Below, piece after piece: positions 35,868 through 44,504 of a stretch of DNA of 64,000 nucleotides. The first letter of the stretch is position 1. Every line of letters starts with the position of its first letter. Source of the stretch: Micromonospora inositola (GTDB lineage: Bacteria; Actinomycetota; Actinomycetes; Mycobacteriales; Micromonosporaceae); the NCBI RefSeq assembly GCF_900090285.1, contig NZ_LT607754.1, positions 1,240,001-1,304,000 of the forward strand, written 5' to 3'. Both the position numbers and the translations under genes were made by a program. Under the pieces are notes generated by a model, which had not been told where the DNA came from, did no database searches, and worked only from the letters and a program-made list of their open reading frames with translations.

Positions 35868-36185
35868 CCCAGGTCGCCTCCTGTGAAGATGGCTCTTCCT
35901 TCGGCGTCACACCTTGTACAACCCACCAAACACCTCACGGGACACGGCATAGCCATCAATGCGCCAGGATTATCCCGGTAACGCTGGGACGGCGAGGTTC
36001 AGCCTTGCCCTCCCGGCTACTCGAGCGCCCGGTGCGCCGCCCCCTGGGGCCCAGCAACCCGGCACCGGATCGCCGTGGATCAATCTTCTCCTATCGAAAA
36101 CACTGGCGAGTATCGATCCCGCACGTTTCCCGGATCGAACGTGAGCGGTTGTACCGGGTGTGACGGCGAAATTGTGGCGATCATT

Positions 36186-37409
36186 ATGATCCGGGCGGAG
36201 GAGCGCCCCCGATGGCGGATCGCGTGGGCGGAACGCGAGAACGACCGGCGGCGGCGCGCGTACGACACCGAGGCCGGGGCCTGGCACCGACGAAATGACC
36301 AGCTGATCCGGCTGCAGATCGAGGCGGCCGAGTTCCTCGGGTGCACGCAGCCGCGTACCGGCCTGCCGGTGGACCTCGACGACGACGAGGTCGTCTACCG
36401 GGTGCTGCCGGCCGCGGAGCTGGTCGAGGCGGAGGGGCGGCACATCGTCGGGCTACCCACGCCGGGCCTGACCGCCGCCGCGGCCAGCGTCGGCGCACCC
36501 GGCCGCGCGCTGCCGAGGGGCCTCCGGGTCGTCGACGTGGGGATGGCCGTCGTGACCAACCATCGGGTGGCCTTCTCGGGGCGCGAGAGACGGCGCCAGT
36601 GGTCATATGCGGACATGGTGGGGCCCGCGCATCACCCCGACGTCCCACTCACCCTGCTGCACACCACCGACGGGAGTCGGCTCGCCGGGCTGCGGGTGCC
36701 GGCCGACGCCTCCGTGAACTTCCGTTTCTACCTCACCCTCGCATTCGCCGCCGCCACCGGGGAACGCGCCGCCGTCGCCGCGCAGATCGACGCGCTGTTG
36801 GACGCCCACCAGAACACGCGGCCGCTGCCACCGCCACCGGCCCAGCCAGACCACGCCCGGCTGACCCCGCTGCGTCCCGATCGCCTAGCGGCCGCCGCCG
36901 CAGCCCTCCTCGCGTTCGCGTGCGCGACGTTGACTGTCGCAACGTCCAAATCGGAGCAAGACGGCCTGCCGTACCGAGCGGGCCCAGCGGCGCTCGGCAC
37001 CGCAACCACCGGCGCGCCGAACGCCATCGGCACCACCACCCCGAGCACCCCCTCCAAGCTGGCGGCGCCGGACAGCGGTACAGCCGCGTCGCTGACCGGC
37101 CCGACGGCAACTCGGCCTATGGGCGGCGCGCAAGGAGTAGACGGACAGATCCGGCGCCAAGGCACCGCGCACCGGGGCTCCTCATCCGCACCAGCGGTCG
37201 CAGCCGCGGGTCCGGCTGCCCACCCGACCCCGACCACCGGTCCTGCGTCGACCACCGATACGGCGCCGACCACTACGCGGTCCCCGGCCAACGGTCCGGC
37301 CCCGACCACCGCACAGCCCTCACCGAACGCGCCCGTCGTCAGCCTCTGCCCTGACCCACTACAGCTACCAATAGCGGAGCGGCTCCTATGTCCACCAAGC
37401 AGCCCCTGA
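36186..37409 (+). CDS. Membrane protein with conserved actinobacterial N-terminal domain and Thr/Pro-rich exterior
   Basis: 407 aa from ATG 36186; ribosome site poor. Residues 1-210 form a soluble domain (RWRIAWAERENDRRRRAYD coiled region, then VVYRVLPAAELVEAEGRHIVG and RVVDVGMAVVTNHRVAFSGR, which looks like a PH-type handle). One transmembrane helix follows (LAAAAAALLAFACATLTVA, about 240-258), then a Thr/Pro/Ala-rich tail predicted outside the cell. The family is known to me only as hypothetical in Micromonosporaceae. A degraded paralogue lies divergent at 35.3-35.9 kb, so the locus was duplicated head to head. Confidence 0.7.
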   Translation: MIRAEERPRWRIAWAERENDRRRRAYDTEAGAWHRRNDQLIRLQIEAAEFLGCTQPRTGLPVDLDDDEVVYRVLPAAELVEAEGRHIVGLPTPGLTAAAASVGAPGRALPRGLRVVDVGMAVVTNHRVAFSGRERRRQWSYADMVGPAHHPDVPLTLLHTTDGSRLAGLRVPADASVNFRFYLTLAFAAATGERAAVAAQIDALLDAHQNTRPLPPPPAQPDHARLTPLRPDRLAAAAAALLAFACATLTVATSKSEQDGLPYRAGPAALGTATTGAPNAIGTTTPSTPSKLAAPDSGTAASLTGPTATRPMGGAQGVDGQIRRQGTAHRGSSSAPAVAAAGPAAHPTPTTGPASTTDTAPTTTRSPANGPAPTTAQPSPNAPVVSLCPDPLQLPIAERLLCPPSSP

Positions 37410-37575
37410 GTCGGCACCTACTTGGCCTGCATCGCCCATCCCTTGTCCCCGTGAGCCTCCGGCGGGGCGTCATGGTGCGTGTTCGGGTTGAACCGGGCGG
37501 GACCGCGAGGTGGGGGGACGGCCCCGCCCGGGACATGGACAGCAACGCCCTCGGCTGTCCACTATTGACCTGGCC

Positions 37576-37938
37576 TTAGTGATCCCTCGCCGTTACGCTG
37601 CGGTAGAGCCCCTGGTCGTAAGGAGGCAGGGCGTGCGCCTTTACCCACCGGTGCACCAACCCTCGGACCTCGACCGCGTGCCCGGCGGCCACCCGCATGT
37701 CGGCGCCAGCCGCCTCCAGCAGCCTCACAGTTGGCCCGCTAATGCCCGTCGAGTCGGCCATCGCCACCCCGGCCTCGATGCCGAGCAGCCACGGGTCTGT
37801 CGTCACCTCGTGCACTGCGGCGATCGCCTCGGCCCGCGGGGCGTGCCGATCCTCGCCGATGCCGTAACGCCCGGCTACTGCGCACAGCGCGGCCAGCACT
37901 TGCCGCTCCCGCCGCGGCAGGGAAGGCACATGCACCAT
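37576..37938 (-). CDS. Hypothetical protein, 120 aa
   Basis: ATG 37938 (MVHVPSLPRRERQVLAALC). Composition is protein-like with helices (AEAIAAVHEVTTDPWLLGIEAG) and an AGADMRVAAGHAVEVRGLV segment. No family recognised. It lies alone between the membrane protein and an IS remnant. Confidence 0.55.
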   Translation of the reverse strand: MVHVPSLPRRERQVLAALCAVAGRYGIGEDRHAPRAEAIAAVHEVTTDPWLLGIEAGVAMADSTGISGPTVRLLEAAGADMRVAAGHAVEVRGLVHRWVKAHALPPYDQGLYRSVTARDH

Positions 37939-38014
37939 CGGATGACCGTACCCCGGGTACACCGGGATCGCGGCGCACCGCCGGTCCGATGAACTGCTGG
38001 ACGATGGCTGAGCA

Positions 38015-38110
38015 CGCCGGGACGCCTCGCCGGACGGGATGCAGGACCTGCTGACCCGGGTGAAGTGGGACGACGCTGCGGTCCGCGCAGACGTACGCGA
38101 GTTCGTCAGC
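38015..38110 (+). pseudogene. IS701-family transposase fragment
   Basis: Reads DGMQDLLTRVKWDDAAVRAD then VREFVS, nearly identical to residues of the IS701 transposase at 28.9-30.3 kb but on the opposite strand. Only about 32 codons survive. Confidence 0.8.
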
Positions 38111-38185
38111 CTGTACCGCTCGAAAACTCGGTTTCGGCTATGCGGCCTGGAGTATTCGTTGATCAGGCCGTTGAGGATCTTTCGG

Positions 38186-39925
38186 TCAGGGCCGACCGGC
38201 CTCGGCCGACTGGGTGTTCGACCGACGCCGGACGGTCTCCGAGCCCGGTCGCGGGTCCGTGTCGTCCCGCCGGCGCTGCCGCGGTCGCGACGCTGATCGT
38301 TGCTCGGTGGCCCCTTCCACCGCGTCGGGGGCCGCGACGGGTGGTGTGGTACGACTCGCCGCGGTGTCTACCAGGTCCGGCAGGTCCCGCCCGGCCACCA
38401 GGGGTAGCTCTCGCGTGACTCCCGCGATCGGCCCCGGCTCGCCCGCCGGGTCGGCGACTCGGGCCACACGTGCCTGCCCCGTCGCGGTTCGCGGCATCGG
38501 TGCCGCGCTGCGGGTCGTTGCCGGCGGCGCGGTATCGGCCGGCTCCGCTGCGGAGCCTGGCGCGTCCGTGGTCGACGGTGCCTCCGCCCGGCTGGTGGCC
38601 GACCGGTCTGGTGTGTTGCGCGGCATTCGGCGCGGTGCGGCTGCCGGCAGGAGCGGGGCGAGTTCCGCGTGCAGCGCCGCCCAGTCGGAAGCGCGGGGCG
38701 GGTCGGACTGATCCGTGGTCGAGGTGAGCTGGCCCGTGCTTTCGGACCGCTTCAACTGCCGGTCGGTACGGTCCGGCGTCGCCGCCCGGGACCGCTCCGA
38801 TCCCGGTCGCTCGGCGTCGTCTCCCGCCTGCTCGGTGGCGTTGGCCTGCTGAACGGCGTCCCCGGCCGACGCTGGCCGCGCTGAGTCGCCGGAGGCCGCG
38901 TCCGCCGCAGGGGCTACGGGAGCCGCGTCCGGCGCGGGGGCCGCGACCGTGAGCGGCTCGGGGGCGTGGGCGAGCAGCCGCTCCGGGGCGTCGGCGAGCA
39001 GCCGCGCGGCCGAGGCTAGTGCGACGGGGTCGGGTTGACCGGCCCGACGCCACCGTCGGCGGCGGCCGCCCGCCGGCAGGTTCCCGGCCAGCACGCGCGC
39101 CGGTGCCAGATCGGCGGCGATCAGCGCGGTGAGCCCGTCGTAGTCCGCCTGCTCGGCCAGCCGCCGGGCGATCTCGTCGAGGTCGTACACCGTCAGGGCG
39201 ATGTCCGCGGTGGTGGCGTCCAGCGCTCGGCGGATCTTGCGGCGCAACACCTTGCTGAGCGCCGCCTGCCGCCGCTCGGCGCGAATTTGCGCGCGGGCCG
39301 CGTCCAGCGAGCCGTACAGCCCGAGGCCGGGGTCGGCCTTGGCCAGCGAACGGGCACGACGGGTCAGCCACGGGTATCGCAACCAGTGCCCGACCGGTTC
39401 GTACGCCGGCGTCGTGGGTGGCAGCTGCTGCCTGGCCCGCAGCCGGTCCCGCCGCTGGTTCTCGGTGTTCATCAGCCACACCAGATAACCGAGCAGGGAC
39501 ATGCCCGCGTAGAAACCGCCTTCGAGGTGGTTGCCGTGAGCCAGCCAGTTGAAAGCGACCGCAGCGGTGGCGATGCCGGCCGACAGCACGCGGGACAGGA
39601 TCGCCCCTTCGCCTAGTCGACGGCGTACGTCGACGTTCGCCAGCACCACAACGCCGCCCAGCTCCAACGCCCCAACGGCGGGAAGGGCCACGTACCACGG
39701 CATGCCGAGCCGTTCCATCGCCCCGGACACCTGGCCGCCGAGCGCGACCAGCAGCACGACAACATAGAACCCGGTGCGCGCCACGGCGACGTGCCGCACC
39801 GCCTTGGCCAGCTCCGCGTCCCACGCCTCCGGCGGGTCGACGCCTGGCGCCCGGCCCGTGGCGCCTGGCCCCCCGCCAACTACGTTTCCGCCGGTCATCC
39901 TGGTTCGGTCCAGTTCCTGGAACAC
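38186..39925 (-). CDS. DUF2637-like membrane protein of integrative-element type
   Basis: 579 aa from GTG 39925. Four hydrophobic helices between about residues 48 and 155 (FYVVVLLVALGGQVSGAMER, YVALPAVGALELGGVVVLAN, AGIATAAVAFNWLAHGNHLE, GFYAGMSLLGYLVWLMNT) match the DUF2637 layout found in conjugation regions of actinomycete integrative elements. A basic helical domain (about 200-300) and a long Ala/Pro/Arg/Ser-rich tail follow. It is the only sizeable gene left from such an element here; no integrase, replication or FtsK-like transfer gene is seen. Confidence 0.65.
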   Translation of the reverse strand: MFQELDRTRMTGGNVVGGGPGATGRAPGVDPPEAWDAELAKAVRHVAVARTGFYVVVLLVALGGQVSGAMERLGMPWYVALPAVGALELGGVVVLANVDVRRRLGEGAILSRVLSAGIATAAVAFNWLAHGNHLEGGFYAGMSLLGYLVWLMNTENQRRDRLRARQQLPPTTPAYEPVGHWLRYPWLTRRARSLAKADPGLGLYGSLDAARAQIRAERRQAALSKVLRRKIRRALDATTADIALTVYDLDEIARRLAEQADYDGLTALIAADLAPARVLAGNLPAGGRRRRWRRAGQPDPVALASAARLLADAPERLLAHAPEPLTVAAPAPDAAPVAPAADAASGDSARPASAGDAVQQANATEQAGDDAERPGSERSRAATPDRTDRQLKRSESTGQLTSTTDQSDPPRASDWAALHAELAPLLPAAAPRRMPRNTPDRSATSRAEAPSTTDAPGSAAEPADTAPPATTRSAAPMPRTATGQARVARVADPAGEPGPIAGVTRELPLVAGRDLPDLVDTAASRTTPPVAAPDAVEGATEQRSASRPRQRRRDDTDPRPGSETVRRRSNTQSAEAGRP

Positions 39926-40221
39926 GCCGAGCAGGTTCCTCTCTCACTCCGGCCCCGGCCTGACCGGCGCCGCGGCCACCCGACCCGGCAATGCCGCCCG
40001 CCGAGTCGTACGCACCAGAGCCGCGCTCCGGCTGCCGCCCGTCGTCCGCCGCATACTACAAGGTTGCCGGACGAATTGGAGATTTTAGATACCACGCCGG
40101 GTGCATCGGGTCGCCCCTCCCGCGCCACACCGGTCATCGGTGCTCACCCGTCCCCTGTATCCCTCGCACTCGGCCTCGCGGTCGCCATCGGGGTACTGGT
40201 CCTGGTTCCACCGGCCTATCG

Positions 40222-40611
40222 ATGGTGTTGGTGGAACGATGGAAGACGTGGGAACGGCGAAAACTGCTATGCCTGCTATCTCGCCGCTTGCTGCCGATCA
40301 AGCTTGCCGATGCCGAACGGCTCGCGGGAGTGCTGAAGGCATTCGCCGACCCGGCCCGGCTGCGACTGCGACTGCTCAGTCTGATCCAGTCCGCTCCGGA
40401 GGGCGAGGCGTCCGTGAGTGACCTCATCGCACCGCTTGGCCTCTCCCAGCCGACCGTGAGTCATCACCTTCGGATCCTCACCGAGGCCGGCCTGCTTGAG
40501 CGCGAGAAGCGAGGCGTCTGGGCGTACTACCGCCTGGTGCCGTCCGCGATCGCGGCGATCGCCGACCTGTTGACGCCGCCCCGCAAGAGGGCAACGAAGA
40601 AGGCCCGCTGA
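40222..40611 (+). CDS. ArsR-family winged-helix regulator, metal site lost and N-terminus damaged
   Basis: 129 aa as read from ATG 40222. The HTH is intact (LAGVLKAFADPARLRL, DLIAPLGLSQPTVSHHLRILTEAGLLERE, VWAYYRLVPSAIAAIADLL). In arsenic sensors helix 3 has ELCVCDL; here it is ASVSDLI, both Cys replaced by Ser. A typical N-terminus (VGTAKTAMPAISPLAADQ) is found in another frame just upstream (40240-40310), implying a frameshift. A 6-bp tandem duplication gives LRLRLL. Probably non-functional as a metal sensor. Confidence 0.7.
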   Translation: MVLVERWKTWERRKLLCLLSRRLLPIKLADAERLAGVLKAFADPARLRLRLLSLIQSAPEGEASVSDLIAPLGLSQPTVSHHLRILTEAGLLEREKRGVWAYYRLVPSAIAAIADLLTPPRKRATKKAR

Positions 40612-40614
40612 GAC

Positions 40615-40890
40615 TCAGAGAACGTGGGTCGCGACCAACTGGCCGACCGCTCGGATGTCGCAGCTCGACTTGAATTCGAGTCGGACCTTGCCGAGTCCGC
40701 TAAACCACAGGTCGAGTTCGGCGTCGAGATCAAAGGAGCCCGCCGTCTCGACAGAGAAGGCCTGGATCTTGCTGTAGGGCAGGGAAGTAAAGTCGCGCTT
40801 CTTGCCGCTGATGCCTTGCACGTCCACGGCAATCAGCCGCTTGTTGGTGAAGACCACGAAGTCCCTCATGGCCTCGAAGCAGGAGAGCAT
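40615..40890 (-). pseudogene. PH-domain protein truncated by IS6-type element
   Basis: The frame gives DFVVFTNKRLIAVDVQGISG, then KRDFTSLPYSKIQAFSVETA and ELDLWFSG, the core of small bacterial PH-domain proteins (about 125 aa when whole). Upstream codons LLIPGEEMLSCFEA continue in frame to 40911 and then run into the IS, so about 30-35 N-terminal residues are missing. An internal Met (40890) could still start a shortened product. Confidence 0.75.
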
Positions 40891-40911
40891 CTCCTCACCT
40901 GGAATCAGCAG

Positions 40912-41727
40912 GGCGCCGTTGCGTTGTGGGATCGGCGGACGCGTTGAACCCGCGCCGGGTCCGCGGTCAGATCGCTTGGGCGAGTTCGGTTAACGCAGCG
41001 GCGACCCGCGTTGCCGGCGGGGTGTCGACGGCGAGTTCGTAGTGCCCGCGGCGCAAGTTCTGCATGAAGGCGTGTCCGGCGATGATGACTTGTGCTGTCT
41101 TGTCGGTCAGGAGGCCGCGCATCGGTCTCAGCCTGTGTTTGAGCCGGCTGTGATCGGCCTCGATCGGATTGTTGGCGTACTGCTCGACGTGGTGCCACGC
41201 CTGCGGGATCAGTTCGTCGAGGACGCCGGGGTAGACCGCGGCGGCGTCGGTGACGACCTCGCTGGGTGTCACCTTCAACGCCGTTAGCGCTCGTCGGAAG
41301 AACCGCCGGGCCGCGTCGGTGTCCCGGCGGACCGAGAACGTCGATGACCTGCCCGTACTGGTCGACCGCCCGGTAGACGTACCGCCAAACTCCGTTGACC
41401 TTCACGTACGTCTCGTCGACGTGCCACCTGTCGCCGGGCGAGTGGCGGGCGAACCGGGCGGCGTCGGCCAGCAGCGGGGTGAACCGCTGCACCCACCGGT
41501 AAACGGTGACGTGATCGACCTCGACGCCGCGCTCGACCAGCAGTTCTTCAACGTCGCGGTAGGACAAGTTGAACCGCAGGTACGAGCGGACTGCGACGAC
41601 GATCACCTCGGGCGGGAACCGAAACCCAGCGAACGCCGACTTCGGAGGTAGCCACGGGCGAGGACGGATCGACGACTTCACAGCCCAAGTCTGTCTCGAT
41701 CTTGCTAACGCTCAACGCAACGGATCC
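40912..41727 (-). mobile_element. IS6-family-like insertion sequence, about 816 bp, defective
   Basis: Imperfect inverted ends GGCGCCGTTGCGTTG (40912-40926) and complement of GGATCCGTTGCGTTG (41713-41727). The flanks show no 8-bp target duplication (ATCAGCAG left, CGATGACC right). The transposase gene is frameshifted. Confidence 0.75.
40967..41681 (-). pseudogene. IS6-family transposase, frameshifted
   Basis: The first part (from 41681) reads FRFPPEVIVVAVRSYLRFNL, VDHVTVYRWVQRFTPLL and GDRWHVDETYVKVNGVWRYV (first Asp). Near 41335 the frame shifts after QVIDVL. The rest (ALKVTPSEVVTDAAAVYPGV, HHVEQYANNPIEADHSRLK with the last acidic residue, ending 40967) is in the next frame. IS6 transposases are normally one frame, so this copy is inactive unless the sequence has an error. 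Confidence 0.8.
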
Positions 41728-41926
41728 CGATGACCTCACCCATGTTCTCGTGCCCGAGCACCGTGCCCGGCTGCAGATCCGTGCGCCCGTCGTACATGTG
41801 CAGGTCGGACCCGCAGATGTTCGTCGTCGTGATGCGTACCAAGGCGTCCGTCGGTCGCTCGATCCTGGCGTCCGGCACCTCCTTGACGCTGACTGTCCGT
41901 GGCCCGTCGTACACGACTGCCTTCAT
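41705..41926 (-). pseudogene. Zinc-dependent alcohol/formaldehyde dehydrogenase, N-terminal fragment
   Basis: ATG 41926: MKAVVYDGPRTVSVKEVPDA, then TTTNICGSDLHMYDGRTD (zinc-ligand Cys) and LGHENMGEVIGI (His-Glu), the start of glutathione-independent formaldehyde dehydrogenase. At 41727 the frame runs into the IS6 end and stops after five foreign codons. The remaining three quarters of the gene is absent from the window. Confidence 0.85.
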
Positions 41927-42084
41927 TCACTACCCCCGCTGAAGATTCCGCCCCTACTGCGGCTCCAAGACCGCCTGGCAGTCAAATTCTTGCAATCCGC
42001 TTCGCCCCCCCACCTCATGATTCGCGCTATTGGTTCGGTTGCGAGGAGCCGGTTATCGTGGGCGTCGGTGGGTAGCCACCGGCG

Positions 42085-42768
42085 GTGAGCAGGCCAACCG
42101 ACGACATCGGCACCCGGTCGGACACCAGCCGTGCCGTAGCGTTCAGTGACGCCGTCTTCGCCATCATCATCACGCTGCTCGTGCTGGATCTCCGGATGCC
42201 GGACGTACCGCCCGGTCGCCTGCTGTCGGGGCTGCTGGAGCAGTGGCCGGGTTACGTCGCCTATCTCGCCTCGTACACCTACGTGGCCATCGTCTGGCTG
42301 AACCACAAGGGCGCGTTCAATCGCGTCAAGGAGAGTGACCGGGGCCTGCACTGGGTGAACCTCTTCGTCCTGTTCACCACCGCGCTGCTGCCGTTCCCGA
42401 CCGCCGTCGTCTCGCGCGCGCTTCAGGAGCATGACCAGCAGGACCAACGCGTGGCCGTCGCCTTCTACGCGCTGATCGGCGCGCTGCTCTGCGCGAGCTG
42501 GCTGGCGTTCTTCCACTACCTGGCTCGGCGCGAAGACCTGCTCGAGGAGGAGGTGAGTGAGCGGCACTTCCCCGCCGAGCGGGTGCGGGCACTCGTCGGG
42601 GTCATCCTCTATGCCGCCGCAGGGCTCATCGGGTACCTGGTCGCACCGCTCGCCGGCCTGGTGATCTTCGTCGTGCTGCCGGTGTTCTACGCCGTCACCA
42701 GCGCCGGTCTGTACCAGTTGCCTCTCAGCCGCCGGATCGCGCATCGCCCCCCGGCATCGGGGAGGTGA
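42085..42768 (+). CDS. TMEM175-family (DUF1211) potassium channel protein
   Basis: 227 aa from GTG 42085. The signature AFSDAVFAIIITLLVLDLRMP at the first helix carries the FSD motif of TMEM175. Five more helices follow (YVAYLASYTYVAIVWLNHKG, LHWVNLFVLFTTALLPFPTA, VAFYALIGALLCASWLAFFH, VGVILYAAAGLIGYLVA, LVIFVVLPVFYAVTSAGLY). Bacterial members form tetrameric K+-leak channels in the plasma membrane. There is no obvious operon partner. Confidence 0.88.
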   Translation: MSRPTDDIGTRSDTSRAVAFSDAVFAIIITLLVLDLRMPDVPPGRLLSGLLEQWPGYVAYLASYTYVAIVWLNHKGAFNRVKESDRGLHWVNLFVLFTTALLPFPTAVVSRALQEHDQQDQRVAVAFYALIGALLCASWLAFFHYLARREDLLEEEVSERHFPAERVRALVGVILYAAAGLIGYLVAPLAGLVIFVVLPVFYAVTSAGLYQLPLSRRIAHRPPASGR

Positions 42769-42848
42769 CGGTCAGGCGACCGGCTCGAAGACGGCGCGGG
42801 AGCTGATCAACCCGCAGACGGCTGAGATCGTGTTCTGGAGGGCGGACG

Positions 42849-43070
42849 TTGGAGTCGATGCTGCCGTCCTACGTCTGGTACCGGGATATGGCCGACTTCG
42901 CCCCGACGATCAGCGACGCGGCAATCGGGCGGAGGCTGGCGCGAGCCATCCACGGCAATGGCGCCAACGTGAGCGCCGACGAGCTGCGCGCCATGCTCGA
43001 CCGCTTCCCAGAGTCGGAACGCGGACGGACCATCGCCCACGCGCGGACCGAGCGGTCGGCGGCGGCCTGA
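42849..43070 (+). CDS. Small hypothetical protein, 73 aa
   Basis: TTG 42849 lies 6 nt after GGAGGG; ATG 42858 would be too far. It reads LPSYVWYRDMADFAPTISDA and DELRAMLDRFPESERGRTIA, helical and acidic/basic mixed. No family recognised. Probably real but expression uncertain. Confidence 0.45.
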   Translation: MESMLPSYVWYRDMADFAPTISDAAIGRRLARAIHGNGANVSADELRAMLDRFPESERGRTIAHARTERSAAA

Positions 43071-43215
43071 TACTCCAACGTCACTTGATCTTTCGGTTCT
43101 GGCGGCTGGTTCGCTGCGCCCCGTACGCCGCCGGGTTGGCGCTGGACGGGGCCTGGTCCGGGCTGACCTGCACGGCGCTGCGGACCGTGCCGCTGTTTGC
43201 CGTGCAGGCCGTGGA

Positions 43216-44502
43216 GTGGCCAACCTGACCCTCATTGCCGTCCGTCGCCTGCCGCCGCAACGCGGCTTCCTGGTCGCCGCCGGGCTGGCCGAGGCGCTGG
43301 CGTTTCTCGAAGGCTTCGACTTCGCCGAGGAGGACCTGGGCTATCTGCGGGATGTCGGCTTCGATCAGTCGACCCTGGAGGCGTTCGCCCGACTGCGGTT
43401 CACCGGCGACGTCTGGGCCGTGCCGGAGGGGCGCGTGGTGTTCGCCGACGAGCCGCTGCTGGAGGTCACGGCGCCGATCGCCGAGGCGCAACTGGTGGAA
43501 ACCGGCGTGCTGAACCTGATCACCTTCCACACCACGGTGGCCACCAAGCCCGCCCGCTGCCGGCTGGCCGCCGGGCACGCACAGGTGATCGACTTCGCGT
43601 TTCGCCGTACCCACGGCATCGACGCCGGTGCGGCCGTGGCGCGGGCGTCCGCCATCGCGGGCCTCGCCGCCACCAGCCACGTGGAGGCCGCCCGACGGTA
43701 CGGGCTGAGGCCGTCCGGCACGATGGCGCACTCCTACGTCGAGGCCTTCCCCGACGAGCGGACGGCCTTCCGTGCCTTCGCCACCGACTTTCCCACCAAC
43801 GCGGCGTTCCTTGTCGACACCCATGACACGCCCGCCGGCGTACGCGCGGCGGTCGACGTCATCCCCGAGCTGGGCCTGACCGGGCCGGTCGGCGCCCGGC
43901 TCGACTCCGGAGACCTCGCCACGTTGGCCGTGCAGGCCCGCGCGATCTCGACCGCGCCGGGCTGCCCCAGGCCCAGATCGTGGCGAGCGGCAGCCTCGAC
44001 GAGGACGTCATCGCCGCGCTCGTGGCCCAGGGGGCGCCGATCGACGCGTACGGCGTCGGCACCTGCATGGGCGTCTCGTACGACGCGCCGTCCCTGGACA
44101 GCGCGTACAAGGTGGTGGCGGTCGGCGACCGACCGGTGCTCAAGCTGTCGCCCGGCAAGGCCACCCTGCCCCGGCCCCAAGCAGGTCTTCCGTGATCCCG
44201 GCGGGGACAGCGGTGACGTGGTCGGGCTACGCGACGAGCCGCCACCGGGCGACCGCCCACCGCTGCTGGCCCCGGTCATGCGCGACGGCCGTCGGGTTGG
44301 CCCGGCCGCCCCCCCGGGCGAGGTACGCGAGCGCCACCGGTTCGACGCCGATCTCGCCTGGCTCCCGGAGGCGGCCCGCAGGCTGGCCGACCCGACGCCA
44401 CTGACCGCCACCGTCAGCCCGGCGCTCACCGCCCTCCATCGCTGGATCGCCGAGCGGATGGCGCCGACCTCGACCGGCGCCGTCCGCCGAAACGGTCGGT
44501 GA
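43216..44502 (+). pseudogene. pncB: Nicotinate phosphoribosyltransferase with two compensating frameshifts
   Basis: PncB homology runs from LPPQRGFLVAAGLAEALAFL through VIDFAFRRTHGIDAGAAVAR, THDTPAGVRAAVDV and GARLDSGDLATLA in one frame. Between about 43965 and 44175 the matching sequence (MASGSLDEDVIAALVAQGAP, DAYGVGTCMGVSYD, GDRPVLKLSPGKAT) is in another frame. The first frame then resumes (KQVFRDPGGDSGDVVG). The N-terminal TDLYE-type substrate segment is missing. The enzyme makes nicotinate mononucleotide for NAD salvage; this copy is probably dead, unless the shifts are sequencing errors. Confidence 0.85.
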
Positions 44503-44504
44503 CG

